NCBI RefSeq assembly: GCF_000379625.1
Contig: NZ_KB903224.1
Coordinates: forward strand, 64,668 to 106,148
Direction of reading: 5' to 3'
Origin: Actinomycetospora chiangmaiensis DSM 45062
GTDB lineage: Bacteria; Actinomycetota; Actinomycetes; Mycobacteriales; Pseudonocardiaceae
Length of the DNA stretch: 41,481 nucleotides
In this document: positions 1 through 7,919 of the stretch, piece by piece
Layout: each line of letters begins with the position of its first letter
How positions within the stretch are numbered: position 1 is the stretch's first letter
Made by a program: the position numbers and the translations under genes
Notes under the pieces: model-generated
The model's database searches: none
Seen by the model: the letters and a program-made list of their open reading frames with translations, nothing else
What the model was told of the DNA's origin: nothing

Positions 1-143
1 CGCGCCGCAGTATCCGGCGTCCCGCGCGTCGGCTCCGCTGCGCTGCGCGCCGCAGTATCCGGCGTCCCGCGCGTCGGCTCCGCTGCGCTGCGCGCCGCAG
101 TATCCGGCGTCCCGCGCGTCGGCTCCGCTGCGCTGCGCGCCGC
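1..143. repeat. 45-bp tandem repeat, three copies plus a partial fourth
   Basis: The unit begins CGCGCCGCAGTATCCGGCGT and recurs at 1, 46 and 91 with no mismatch seen, then breaks off after about 8 bases of a fourth copy near 143. The window starts inside the array, so it may extend to the left. The period is a multiple of three, so it could encode a 15-residue repeat at the end of a gene outside the window. I cannot tell which strand, if either, is translated. Confidence 0.9.
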
Positions 144-257
144 CTCGCCCCCGGTCCGCGTCACGGCGACGAGGGTAGAGGCCGGGCGGTCGGTGGCGGG
201 CGTGATCGCGCTCCCCCGTCACCCCAGGTCGGCGCGGGCGGGGCACGATGTCCAGCC

Positions 258-1502
258 GTGGGCGGACACGGGCACGGACACGATCACGGCGACCCCGCGG
301 CGATGCGGCCCGTCGAGGCGCACGCCGCGACCGTGGCGGCGCTGATCGCGGACACCGGCACCGAGACGGTCCCGCTCGCCGCCGCCCGCGGCCGGGTGCT
401 CGCGGCGGACCTGTCGTCGCCGGTGTCCCTGCCGCCCTTCGACAACTCCGCGATGGACGGCTATGCGGTCCGTACGGCGGATCTCGCCACGACGCCGGTG
501 ACGCTGCCGGTGGCCGAGGACGTCCCGGCCGGGCGGGTCGACGGCCCGCCGCTCGCCGCCGGCACGGCCCACCGGATCATGACCGGCGCCCCGGTGCCCG
601 CGGGTGCCGACGCGGTGGTGCAGGTGGAGTGGACCGACGGCGGGCTGCCCGGTGCCACGGTGACGATCGAGCGTCCCGTCGACCCCGGGCAGAGCGTGCG
701 GACCGCCGGGGACGACGTCACCGCCGGGCAGGTCGTGCTGCGGGCCGGCACCGTGCTGGGCGCCGCGCAGATCGGGCTCGCCGCCGCGGTCGGCGCACCG
801 GAGCTGACCGTGCACCGGCGGCCCCGCGTGCTCGTGCTGTCCACCGGATCGGAGCTCGTCGCGCCCGGCGAGCCGCTGCGCCACGGGCAGATCCACGAGT
901 CCAACGGCCCCATGCTCGCGGCGGCCGTGGAGGACGCGGGCGGCGAGGCACGCCTGCTGCGCTTCGTCCCCGACGACGTCGAGGAGTTCCTGACGACGCT
1001 GGACGCGGCCCTCGCGGAGCCGACCGACCTCGTCATCACCTCCGGCGGCGTGAGCGCGGGGGCCTACGAGGTGGTCAAGGACGCGTTCACCACCCGCGGC
1101 ATCGCGTTCACCAAGGTCGCGATGCAGCCCGGCATGCCGCAGGGGGCGGGGCGCTACGACGATCGCGTCGCCGTCGTGACCCTGCCCGGCAACCCGGTGA
1201 GCTCGCTGGTGTCGTTCGAGGTCTTCGTGCGCCCGGCCCTGCGCCGCGCCGCCGGGCACCCGCACCCCGACCGGGCCCGCGTGCGCGCCCGGGTCGCGGA
1301 GGACCTGCACTCCCCCGCGGGCCGTCGCCAGTTCCGCCGGGGACGCCTGGACGCCGTCGACGGGACGGTGTCCCCGGTCGGCGGGGCGGGCTCGCACCTG
1401 CTCGCCGCGCTCGCCCACGCGGACTGCCTGCTCGTGGTGGACGCCGAGGTCACCGAGGTGGCGGCCGGCAGCGAGGTGGAGGTCTGGCTGCTCGAGAGCT
1501 GA
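258..1502 (+). CDS. moeA: Molybdopterin molybdenumtransferase (MoeA/Glp family)
   Basis: Inserts molybdate into adenylylated molybdopterin, the last common step of molybdenum cofactor synthesis, in the cytoplasm. The 414-residue protein has the family signatures in order: FDNSAMDGYAV near residue 60, TGAPVPAGADAVV near 110, VLSTGSELV near 195, SNGPML, TSGGVSAGAYEVVKD near 265, MQPGMPQGAG and LPGNPVSS near 310. Length fits the family. The GTG start at 258 lies 8 nt after CACGAT (244-249), which fits a leaderless transcript; ATG 303 (residue 16) is the alternative. The extra N-terminus holds an unusual His-rich stretch, GGHGHGHDHG. The gene lies upstream of psd-pssA, as moeA2 does in mycobacteria, but a 350-bp gap suggests separate transcription. 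Confidence 0.93.
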   Translation: MGGHGHGHDHGDPAAMRPVEAHAATVAALIADTGTETVPLAAARGRVLAADLSSPVSLPPFDNSAMDGYAVRTADLATTPVTLPVAEDVPAGRVDGPPLAAGTAHRIMTGAPVPAGADAVVQVEWTDGGLPGATVTIERPVDPGQSVRTAGDDVTAGQVVLRAGTVLGAAQIGLAAAVGAPELTVHRRPRVLVLSTGSELVAPGEPLRHGQIHESNGPMLAAAVEDAGGEARLLRFVPDDVEEFLTTLDAALAEPTDLVITSGGVSAGAYEVVKDAFTTRGIAFTKVAMQPGMPQGAGRYDDRVAVVTLPGNPVSSLVSFEVFVRPALRRAAGHPHPDRARVRARVAEDLHSPAGRRQFRRGRLDAVDGTVSPVGGAGSHLLAALAHADCLLVVDAEVTEVAAGSEVEVWLLES

Positions 1503-1862
1503 CGACGCGCCCGGTGACCGCGTGACCCTCTGGATCGGTCCGGCCCTGCGGACCTGCGCGGAAGCCGCCGTTCGAGTGGCCCGGCTGGGCCATCGGCGCG
1601 AAAACGGTTTGGCACCGCCCCCGAGATCGGGCACCATGTGTGAGAACTCACTCGGCGTACTCGCCGGATGAGGTCACCCCCGGGTCGCCCGATGGCCGAT
1701 CGCCGTGCACGCCACGCCGATCAGCATCGACCAACCGCTTGTCGCTGGGGAGCGGACGAGCGGTTCTCGCCGGGGTCGCCGTCTCGGGGGATGGCGGCCC
1801 CGGCCCCACCCGGAGCGTCCCGATAGATTCGATTCGCACCCGTCGTCGACAAAGGGATGGCC
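1503..1862 (+). promoter_or_regulatory. Intergenic region upstream of psd with a possible -10 box
   Basis: No convincing gene fits in this 360-base stretch. TAGATT at 1824-1829 is a plausible -10 box giving a short leader before psd. AAAGGG at 1851-1856 is the likely ribosome binding site. It is well spaced (6 nt) for GTG 1863 and too close for ATG 1857. I see no clear -35 element. Confidence 0.35.
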
Positions 1863-2630
1863 GTGCCCGATCGCTCCCCCGCACCTGGCGACCCCGCGGC
1901 GACCGCGCGGGAGGAACTCCCCGCCCCCCGTCGCAACCCGGTCCTCCACGCCGTCGACCTCGTCCGCGAGACGATGCCGCCGCTGCACCCGGGCGGGGCG
2001 CCGGTGATCGGCACGGTGGCCGCCGGCGCCCTCGCCCTGCGCGCCCTGCGCGGCCGCGGCACCCTCGGCGCGGTCCTGACGACGGCGGCGGTCGCCGCGT
2101 TCTTCCGGGCCCCGCACCGGGCGACGCCGCAGCGGGCCGACATCGCGGTGGCGCCCGCCGACGGCACGGTCAGCGTCATCGGCGATGCCGAGGCCCCGCC
2201 CGAACTGATCGCCAAGGGGTTCCCCAGCGGTCCCCGTCCGCGGGTGAGCACCTTCCTCTCGGTCTACGACGTGCACGTCCAGCGCATCCCGGTCGACGGC
2301 CAGGTACTGGCCGTCGAGCACCGCCCCGGCACGTTCGTCTCCGCCGACCTGCCCGAGGCGAGCGAGGCCAACTCGCGCACCGCGATGTGGCTGCGCGACA
2401 CGGCGGGCCGTGACCTCGCCGTCGTGCAGATCGCGGGGCTCGTCGCGCGGCGCATCGTGTGCGACGCGAAGCCTGGCGACGAGGTGGTCGCCGGCGAGAC
2501 CTACGGCCTCATCCGCTTCGGCTCACGGGTCGACCTGCTGCTCCCGCCCGGGGCGGAGATCGGGGTGCACGTCGGCCAGCGCACCGTGGGGGCCGAGACG
2601 GTGCTGGCCGACCTCGTGAAGGCGCCCTAG
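1863..2630 (+). CDS. psd: Phosphatidylserine decarboxylase proenzyme
   Basis: Decarboxylates phosphatidylserine to phosphatidylethanolamine at the membrane. The 255-residue protein has the self-cleavage site in the motif RFGSRVDLLLP. Cleavage before Ser221 would create the pyruvoyl prosthetic group and the small alpha chain. The N-terminal half carries a hydrophobic stretch (GTVAAGALALRAL) that may associate with the membrane, and the motif TFLSVYDVHVQRIPVDG is typical of the short actinobacterial/archaeal type. I chose GTG 1863 on ribosome-binding-site spacing; ATG 1857, two codons upstream, is possible. The stop overlaps the pssA start by one base, so the two steps of PE synthesis are translationally coupled. 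Confidence 0.92.
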   Translation: MPDRSPAPGDPAATAREELPAPRRNPVLHAVDLVRETMPPLHPGGAPVIGTVAAGALALRALRGRGTLGAVLTTAAVAAFFRAPHRATPQRADIAVAPADGTVSVIGDAEAPPELIAKGFPSGPRPRVSTFLSVYDVHVQRIPVDGQVLAVEHRPGTFVSADLPEASEANSRTAMWLRDTAGRDLAVVQIAGLVARRIVCDAKPGDEVVAGETYGLIRFGSRVDLLLPPGAEIGVHVGQRTVGAETVLADLVKAP

Positions 2631-3574
2631 TGCCCGTGCCGACCGCACCGAACGTCCGCGCCGCCCCCGGCGTCCGCCTGCTCCCCAACGCCGTCACGGT
2701 CCTCGCGCTGTGCTCTGGCCTGTCCGGCGTGCAGTTCATGCTCACCGGGAACGAGGTCGGGGCGATCGCGGCGATCGCGCTCGCCGGGGTGTTCGACGCA
2801 CTCGACGGGCGCCTGGCCCGCCTCCTCGACGCGTCCAGCCGCATCGGCGCGGAGCTCGACTCGCTGTCGGACTGCATCTCGTTCGGCGTCTCACCCGCGC
2901 TGATCCTGTTCCTGTGGTCGCTCCACGACCTGCGGATCGGCTGGGTCGTCGCCCTCGTCCTCGTCGTCTCGGCCGCGCTGCGCCTGGCCCGCTTCAACAC
3001 GCTGGCCGACGACACCGAGGCCAAGCCGTTCGCCGGGGAGTTCTTCGTCGGCGTGCCGGCCCCCGCGGGCGCCCTCGTCGCGCTGACGCCGCTGGCCACC
3101 GAGCTGCTGCTGGGGCCCGGCTGGTGGTCGGCGCCGGTGACGGTCGCGATCTGGACGGTGCTCTCCGCCGCGCTGATGATCTCGCGGATCCCGACGGCCT
3201 CGTTGAAGAGCGTCCGCGTGCCGCCGACGGCGATCGCCCCGGCCCTCGTCCTGGTGGGCCTCGTGGCGGCGGCCATCGTCGCGGTGCCGTTCCTGCTCTA
3301 CCCGGTCGCGATCCTCGCCTACCTGGCCCACATCCCGTACGCGGTCTACCGCTACCGCTGGCTGGACCGGCACCCCGAGGTGTGGCACGTGCCGCCGCGG
3401 CAGCGCCGTGCCGTCCGCCGCGCCCACCGCCGGCTCGGCCTGCTGCCGCCGCGCCGCCCGCTGCCCCGCCGCGTCGCAGGTGCCGCGGCCCGCGCCGGCC
3501 GCCGGACCATCAACCGCGACCGGCCCGGACCGCAGCGGCTCGGCGCGCGCCGCCGCCGGCAGGACCGGTCGTGA
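2630..3574 (+). CDS. pssA: CDP-diacylglycerol--serine O-phosphatidyltransferase
   Basis: Makes phosphatidylserine from CDP-diacylglycerol and serine, the substrate of the preceding psd product. The 314-residue protein has the CDP-alcohol phosphatidyltransferase signature, D-G-x2-A-R-x8-G-x3-D-x3-D, in DALDGRLARLLDASSR followed by GAELDSLSD (about residues 56-80). Several hydrophobic segments follow, so it is a multi-pass membrane enzyme. The last 80 residues are an Arg-rich cytoplasmic tail, longer than in minimal family members. GTG 2630 overlaps the psd stop (TAGTG); GTG 2636 is an alternative. The stop overlaps the next start as GTGA. Confidence 0.93.
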   Translation: MPVPTAPNVRAAPGVRLLPNAVTVLALCSGLSGVQFMLTGNEVGAIAAIALAGVFDALDGRLARLLDASSRIGAELDSLSDCISFGVSPALILFLWSLHDLRIGWVVALVLVVSAALRLARFNTLADDTEAKPFAGEFFVGVPAPAGALVALTPLATELLLGPGWWSAPVTVAIWTVLSAALMISRIPTASLKSVRVPPTAIAPALVLVGLVAAAIVAVPFLLYPVAILAYLAHIPYAVYRYRWLDRHPEVWHVPPRQRRAVRRAHRRLGLLPPRRPLPRRVAGAAARAGRRTINRDRPGPQRLGARRRRQDRS

Positions 3575-5880
3575 GCAGCCCGCAGGTCACCCTCACCGCC
3601 CAGCTCTCCACCTCCGCGGTGGACGCCCGGCGCGGCGTCGTCCGGCTGCACGGCGAGGTGTTCTCCGCCCTGGGGCTCTCCGCCTGGGACGCCGTGCGCC
3701 TCGTCGGCACCCGCGCGACGGTGGCCCTCGCCGCACCCGCCGTCGGGATGACCGCCCCGGGCACCGCCACCCTCGACGAGACCGCGATGGTCAACGCCGG
3801 GATCGTCGCCGGGACGCCCGTGGCCGTCGAGCCGGTCACCGTGACCGCGGCCCGCACCGTCACCGTGTCCGGCTCGCAGCTCGCGGCCGGTGCCGTCGCC
3901 CCGGAGACCCTGCGCCTGGCGCTGACGGGCAAGGTGCTCTCCCCCGGCGACACCGTCTCGCTGCTGCCGCAGGACCTCGCGCCCGTGCCCGGCGCCGACG
4001 CGGTGGGTACCCGGACCCGCCTGGCCCGCGAGCTCGGCGGCACGTGGACCACCGAGCTCGTCACCGTCGTCGACGTCGACCCGGCCGGCCCGGGCGCGTT
4101 CGTCGTCGCGCCGAGCACGGTCGTCGGCTGGCGGGACGGCCCGCGGACGGGTGCCCGGAGCCTTCCCGACGACGGGTCGAGCACGTTCGCGCCGTCGGGG
4201 TTCTTCGCGTCGGCGCCCCGCACCACCGGACCCGCCGCGCCCGGCCCGGGGCTCGCCGCCGCGTCGATCGGGACGCCCGCGCCGTCCGCACCCGAGCCGG
4301 CGGCCGAGCCGGCCGTCGCCGTGACCGACCTCGTCGGGCAGCAGGACCCCGCGCGGCGGCTGCGGGAGTGGCTGGACCTCGTCTTCACGCGCCCGGAGCT
4401 GCTCACGCGCCTCGGTGCCGCCGCCCGGCTCGGGGTGCTCGTGACCGGCCCGGAGGGCGTCGGGCGCACGACCTTCGTCCGGGCGGTCGCCGCCGAGGCC
4501 GGGGTGGGCGTGGTCGTGCTCGACGCGCCGGCGGCGGCCGCGCTGGAGGCGGGGGCCGCGGTCGAGCGGGTCCGGGCGGCGTGCTCCCGCGCCCGCACGG
4601 CGGGCGGGCCGACCGTGCTGCTCGTGCCCGACGTCGAGACCCTCCTGCCCGCGTCCGACCCGCCGCCGCTCGCGACCGTCGTGCTCGACGAGCTCCGCGC
4701 GGTCGTCGCGGACGGGGTCGCCCTCGTGGCCACGGCGCAGGGCGGCGAGGCGGTCGACCCGCGGCTGCGCGCCCCGGACCTCGTCGACCGGGGACTGGGC
4801 CTGCCCGCCCCGGGCGACCGCGACCGGGCGGAGCTGCTGCGGGTGCTGCTGCGCGAGGTGCCGCTGGGCACGGACGTCGACCTCGGGGCCGTCGGGCTCC
4901 GGACGCCGGGCTTCGTCGCGGCCGACCTCGTGGCGCTCCGTCGCGAGGCGGCCGTGCGGGCGGCGCTGCGCGGGGATGCCGGGGACGACCTGGTGCTCGA
5001 GCAGTCCGACCTGCTCGACGCGGTGACGTCGGTCCGGCCGGTGTCCCTGTCGTCCTCGGGGTCGCAGACGCTGCACTCCGGCGGGCTGACCCTCGACGAC
5101 GTCGGCGACATGGTCGACACCAAGCAGGCGCTCACCGAGACCGTACTGTGGCCGCTGACCTACCCCGACTCCTTCGCCCGGCTCGGCGTCGACCCGCCCC
5201 GCGGGGTGCTGCTGTACGGGCCGCCCGGCGGAGGCAAGACGTTCCTCATGCGCGCGCTCGCGGGGACCGGGCAGCTCAACGTGTTCGTGGTGAAGGGCGC
5301 GGAGCTGCTCGACAAGTACGTCGGCGAGTCCGAGCGGGCGGTGCGCGAGCTGTTCCGCCGCGCCGCCGACGCGGCGCCCGCCCTGGTGTTCCTCGACGAG
5401 GTCGACGCGCTCGCCCCCCGCCGCGGCGGGTCGTCCGACGCCGGAGTGGCCGACCGGGTCGTCGCCGCGCTGCTCACCGAGCTCGACGGCGCCACCCCGC
5501 TGCGCGACGTCGTGGTGCTGGGCGCCACGAACCGCCCGGAGCTCATCGACCCGGCCCTGCTGCGGCCCGGCCGGCTCGAGCGCCAGATCTACGTGCCCCC
5601 ACCGGACGCGGAGGCCCGCGCGGCCGTGTTGCGCGCGGCATCGAAATCCACCCCGCTGGCCGACGACGTCGACCTCGACGCCCTCGGTGCCTCGCTCGAG
5701 GGCTACTCAGCGGCCGACTGCGCCGCACTCGTCCGGGAGGCGGCCCTCACGGCGATGCGGGAGTCGCTGGACTCCACCGAGGTCACCGCCGCCCACTTCG
5801 AGGCGGCCCGCCGGGTGGTGCGGCCGTCCCTGGACCCGCGGCAGCTGGCCGAGCTGGAGGCCTACGCGAACCGGGGGTGA
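3571..5880 (+). CDS. Two-domain AAA ATPase, Cdc48/VCP-like
   Basis: Predicted ATP-driven unfoldase of the Cdc48/VAT type, 769 residues. An N-terminal double-psi-barrel-like region (about 1-180) precedes two AAA modules. D1 has a degenerate Walker A, GPEGVGRTTF near residue 293, with Arg in place of the ATP-binding Lys. D2 is complete: Walker A GPPGGGKTF near 550, Walker B LVFLDEVDAL near 605, sensor and Arg-finger region NRPELIDPALLRPGRLERQ near 655-672. The gene overlaps pssA by 4 nt (GTGA). The same order is seen, as I recall, at Rv0436c-Rv0435c in M. tuberculosis, which suggests a conserved functional link with phospholipid synthesis. Its client proteins are unknown. Confidence 0.88.
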   Translation: MSSPQVTLTAQLSTSAVDARRGVVRLHGEVFSALGLSAWDAVRLVGTRATVALAAPAVGMTAPGTATLDETAMVNAGIVAGTPVAVEPVTVTAARTVTVSGSQLAAGAVAPETLRLALTGKVLSPGDTVSLLPQDLAPVPGADAVGTRTRLARELGGTWTTELVTVVDVDPAGPGAFVVAPSTVVGWRDGPRTGARSLPDDGSSTFAPSGFFASAPRTTGPAAPGPGLAAASIGTPAPSAPEPAAEPAVAVTDLVGQQDPARRLREWLDLVFTRPELLTRLGAAARLGVLVTGPEGVGRTTFVRAVAAEAGVGVVVLDAPAAAALEAGAAVERVRAACSRARTAGGPTVLLVPDVETLLPASDPPPLATVVLDELRAVVADGVALVATAQGGEAVDPRLRAPDLVDRGLGLPAPGDRDRAELLRVLLREVPLGTDVDLGAVGLRTPGFVAADLVALRREAAVRAALRGDAGDDLVLEQSDLLDAVTSVRPVSLSSSGSQTLHSGGLTLDDVGDMVDTKQALTETVLWPLTYPDSFARLGVDPPRGVLLYGPPGGGKTFLMRALAGTGQLNVFVVKGAELLDKYVGESERAVRELFRRAADAAPALVFLDEVDALAPRRGGSSDAGVADRVVAALLTELDGATPLRDVVVLGATNRPELIDPALLRPGRLERQIYVPPPDAEARAAVLRAASKSTPLADDVDLDALGASLEGYSAADCAALVREAALTAMRESLDSTEVTAAHFEAARRVVRPSLDPRQLAELEAYANRG
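4164..4177. repeat. Dispersed 14-mer TCCCGACGACGGGT (first of six exact copies)
   Basis: Exact copies on the plus strand at 4164-4177, 16354-16367, 19339-19352 and 31298-31311, and inverted at 19477-19490 and 24518-24531. One-base variants lie at 9137-9150 and 32689-32702 (the latter a perfect palindrome, CCCGACGTCGGG). Five of the six are inside coding sequences. Confidence 0.85.
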
Positions 5881-5883
5881 GGG

Positions 5884-5927
5884 GCCGCGGTGTCAGCGGT
5901 GGCACACGGCTGACACCGGGTGTCAGC
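5884..5927. terminator. Hairpin between convergent genes, plus third half-site
   Basis: GTGTCAGC at 5890-5897 is exactly complementary to GCTGACAC at 5909-5916, and a third GTGTCAGC follows at 5920-5927. It lies between the ATPase stop and the convergent LytR_C gene. It is a likely bidirectional terminator without a U-tract, as is common at this GC content. Confidence 0.5.
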
Positions 5928-5945
5928 AGGTCGCCACGCTCGGGG

Positions 5946-6659
5946 TCAGGAACCCTTCTGCGCGTTCTGGCCCCAGTTGTTCGTCGCGATCACGATGACG
6001 CCGGGCGACGCGCCCTCGATGCCGGGGAAGCGGGGCTCGGCACGGATGCCGAACGACGCGGCGAGCGCCTCGGCGGCGCCCTGCTCCCCACTGCCGGGCC
6101 GGTAGTAGGCGGTGCTGACCGGGATGACGCCCTGGGCGTAGTTACCGGTCTCGACCACGTCGAAGCCGCGGCCCTTGATCTGCCCGGCCGCCGTCTCGGC
6201 GAGCCCGCGGATCGTCGAGTTGTTGTAGACCCGCACCGGGACGGTCGCGAAGCTCGCGGCTCCGCCCCCGGCGCCCCCACCCGACCCCGATCCGGAGCCG
6301 TCGCCCGGCACGATCGGCGGCGCCGCCGCGACGGGCGGCAGGGCCTCGGTGACCGGCGGCGCGGCACCGGGCGCCAGGGCACCCGGCGCTCCGGGCTGGC
6401 CCGGCTGACCCGCACCGTCGGCGCCCGGCGCACCGGACGGGACCGCCCCCGGCCCACCCGGCACGCCCGACGCACCCGGAGCCGCGGTGTCGCCCGGAGC
6501 GGGCGCGACGGTCGACGTCGGAGAGGCGGCCGGCGCACTGGACGTGCCCTGGCCGCCGAGGCTGATGAGGCCCACGACGGCGGCGATGGCGGCCACGCCG
6601 AGCAGCGCGACCCCCGCGATGCGCAAGCGGGAGGCGCCGGACTCCCCGGGACCCGTCAT
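5946..6659 (-). CDS. LytR C-terminal domain membrane-anchored protein
   Basis: Predicted cell-envelope protein of 237 residues. A single transmembrane segment lies near residues 13-35 (IAGVALLGVAAIAAVVGLI). A Pro/Ala/Gly-rich linker (about 40-135) and a LytR_C domain (about 145-230) follow; VPVRVYNNSTIRGLAE begins the domain and VIVIATNNWGQ ends it. Standalone LytR_C proteins sit at the actinobacterial cell surface; the function is not established, though the domain is shared with LCP enzymes that attach glycopolymers to peptidoglycan. It corresponds in position to Rv0431 of M. tuberculosis. It is probably translated after the DUF3263 gene upstream (48-bp gap). Confidence 0.82.
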   Translation of the reverse strand: MTGPGESGASRLRIAGVALLGVAAIAAVVGLISLGGQGTSSAPAASPTSTVAPAPGDTAAPGASGVPGGPGAVPSGAPGADGAGQPGQPGAPGALAPGAAPPVTEALPPVAAAPPIVPGDGSGSGSGGGAGGGAASFATVPVRVYNNSTIRGLAETAAGQIKGRGFDVVETGNYAQGVIPVSTAYYRPGSGEQGAAEALAASFGIRAEPRFPGIEGASPGVIVIATNNWGQNAQKGS

Positions 6660-6707
6660 GACCCTGCTCCCCTTCCGGCGATAACCGTTCGAGGGATCAG
6701 GAGACCA

Positions 6708-7028
6708 CTACGTCGGCTCCACACCCAGGCGACGCGCCGCACGGGCTCGCTGTCGTGTCTGCCGCAACCGCCGCAGCCGCTTGACGAGCATCGGGTCGGC
6801 GGCGTGGGCCTCCGGACGGTCCACGAGCGCGTTGAGGACCTGGTAGTAGCGCGTCGCGGACATGTCGAACAGCTCGCGGATCGCCTGCTCCTTCGCGCCG
6901 GCGTACTTCCACCACTGCCGCTCGAACGCGAGGATCTCGCGGTCCCGGCGGGTGAGTCCGTCGTCGGGCGCCGAGGCGTGGCGACCGGCGGACGGGGCCG
7001 GGCCGGTCACTGCTGCAGGTGCGTCCAT
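6708..7028 (-). CDS. DUF3263 protein
   Basis: Small soluble protein of 106 residues. The conserved core [20 protein letters not shown] is followed by a helix-turn-helix-like stretch ([17 protein letters not shown]) and a basic C-terminus (residues 85-106). This looks like a DNA-binding regulator, but I know of no characterised target. It matches the Rv0430 position between def and the LytR_C gene. ATG 7028 is chosen because GAGGAG lies just upstream. The frame stays open to 7109, which would add 27 residues that do not look conserved. Divergent from def. Confidence 0.8.
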   Translation of the reverse strand: MDAPAAVTGPAPSAGRHASAPDDGLTRRDREILAFERQWWKYAGAKEQAIRELFDMSATRYYQVLNALVDRPEAHAADPMLVKRLRRLRQTRQRARAARRLGVEPT

Positions 7029-7183
7029 CACGCTCCTCGGAGTCGTTCCGTCGGCCCCCACGGGAACCGTCGCGACGAATGACACGGGTGTCATTCGCGT
7101 GCCCTCCATTCAACCACGACCCTCTGACAACACCCCGGCAACGCACGTCGTCACCAGCGCCCACCTGCGACGGAACCGCCGTC

Positions 7184-7189
7184 TAGGCT
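7184..7189 (+). promoter_or_regulatory. -10 box of def; leaderless transcript
   Basis: TAGGCT ends 8 nt before GTG 7198, so transcription should begin at or within a few bases of the start codon. There is no ribosome binding site, which supports a leaderless mRNA. The same hexamer and spacing recur at 15765-15770. Confidence 0.5.
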
Positions 7190-7197
7190 CGCCCGCC

Positions 7198-7785
7198 GTG
7201 ACCGTCCGCCCGATCGTCGTGACCGGCGAGCCCGTGCTGCACGCCCCGACGACCCCGTTCGCCGACGACGAGTTCGGCTCCGACGCCCTGCGCACCCTCG
7301 TCGAGGACCTCTTCGAGACCATGGACGCCGCCCACGGGGTGGGACTGGCCGCCAACCAGGTCGGGGTCGGCCGGCGCGTGTTCGTGTTCGACTGCCCGGA
7401 CCCCGAGCTGGAGGGCGAGCGTCGTCGCGGGGTGGTGGTCAACCCCGTCCTCGAGACGAGCGAGGTCCCGGAGACGATGCCCGACGAGGACGACGACGCC
7501 GAGGGCTGCCTGTCGGTGCCCGGCGAGAACTTCCCGACCGGCCGGGCCGACTGGGCGCGCGTCACCGGGCGCGACGTCGAGGGCGGGGCGGTCAGCGTCG
7601 AGGGCCGCGGCTTCTTCGCGCGCTGCCTGCAGCACGAGACCGACCACCTCGACGGCCTCGTCTACACCGACCGGCTCATCGGCCGGAACAAGCGCGCGGC
7701 CAAGCGGGCCGTCCGCAACCACGGCTGGGGCGTCCCCGGCCACTCGTGGCTGCCCGGCGTCGACCCGGACCCGTTCGGCCACTGA
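7198..7785 (+). CDS. def: Peptide deformylase
   Basis: Removes the formyl group from the N-terminal methionine of nascent proteins. All three metal-site motifs are present in the 195-residue protein: [10 protein letters not shown] near residue 45, EGCLSVPG with Cys104, and QHETDHLDG with His146, Glu147 and His150. The C-terminal extension ([11 protein letters not shown]) is typical of actinobacterial enzymes. I chose GTG 7198 because an excellent -10 box lies 8 nt upstream and upstream codons do not resemble the family. It matches the Rv0429c position in M. tuberculosis. Confidence 0.95.
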   Translation: MTVRPIVVTGEPVLHAPTTPFADDEFGSDALRTLVEDLFETMDAAHGVGLAANQVGVGRRVFVFDCPDPELEGERRRGVVVNPVLETSEVPETMPDEDDDAEGCLSVPGENFPTGRADWARVTGRDVEGGAVSVEGRGFFARCLQHETDHLDGLVYTDRLIGRNKRAAKRAVRNHGWGVPGHSWLPGVDPDPFGH

Positions 7786-7795
7786 CGGCCTCCTG

Positions 7796-7850
7796 TGGCA
7801 GGAAAGCGTCGTTGCTGTCACCGGGTGACAGCAACGACGCTTCCCTGTCA
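7796..7850. repeat. Palindromic repeat family A, copy 1 (terminator-like)
   Basis: Two arms of about 27 bp, TGGCAGGAAAGCGTCGTTGC and its continuation, pair with two mismatches. The same sequence returns at 16987-17041, and degenerate relatives lie at 15711-15760 and 17598-17665. It sits just after def and could end transcription. Confidence 0.85.
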
Positions 7851-7919
7851 TGGGCGGGGCGGATCCGCCCACGACGAACACGATCTCCGTAGGCATTGCA
7901 ACGGTGTAAGCACGACGGT

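Noticed and set aside
1..143. CRISPR array
   Set aside because: The 45-bp units are directly adjacent and identical, with no unique spacers.
3352..5076. Long open frames on the strand opposite the AAA ATPase gene (574 and 541 codons)
   Set aside because: They are antisense shadows caused by high GC; the text is Arg/Gly/Pro-rich without domains, while the plus strand has clear AAA motifs.
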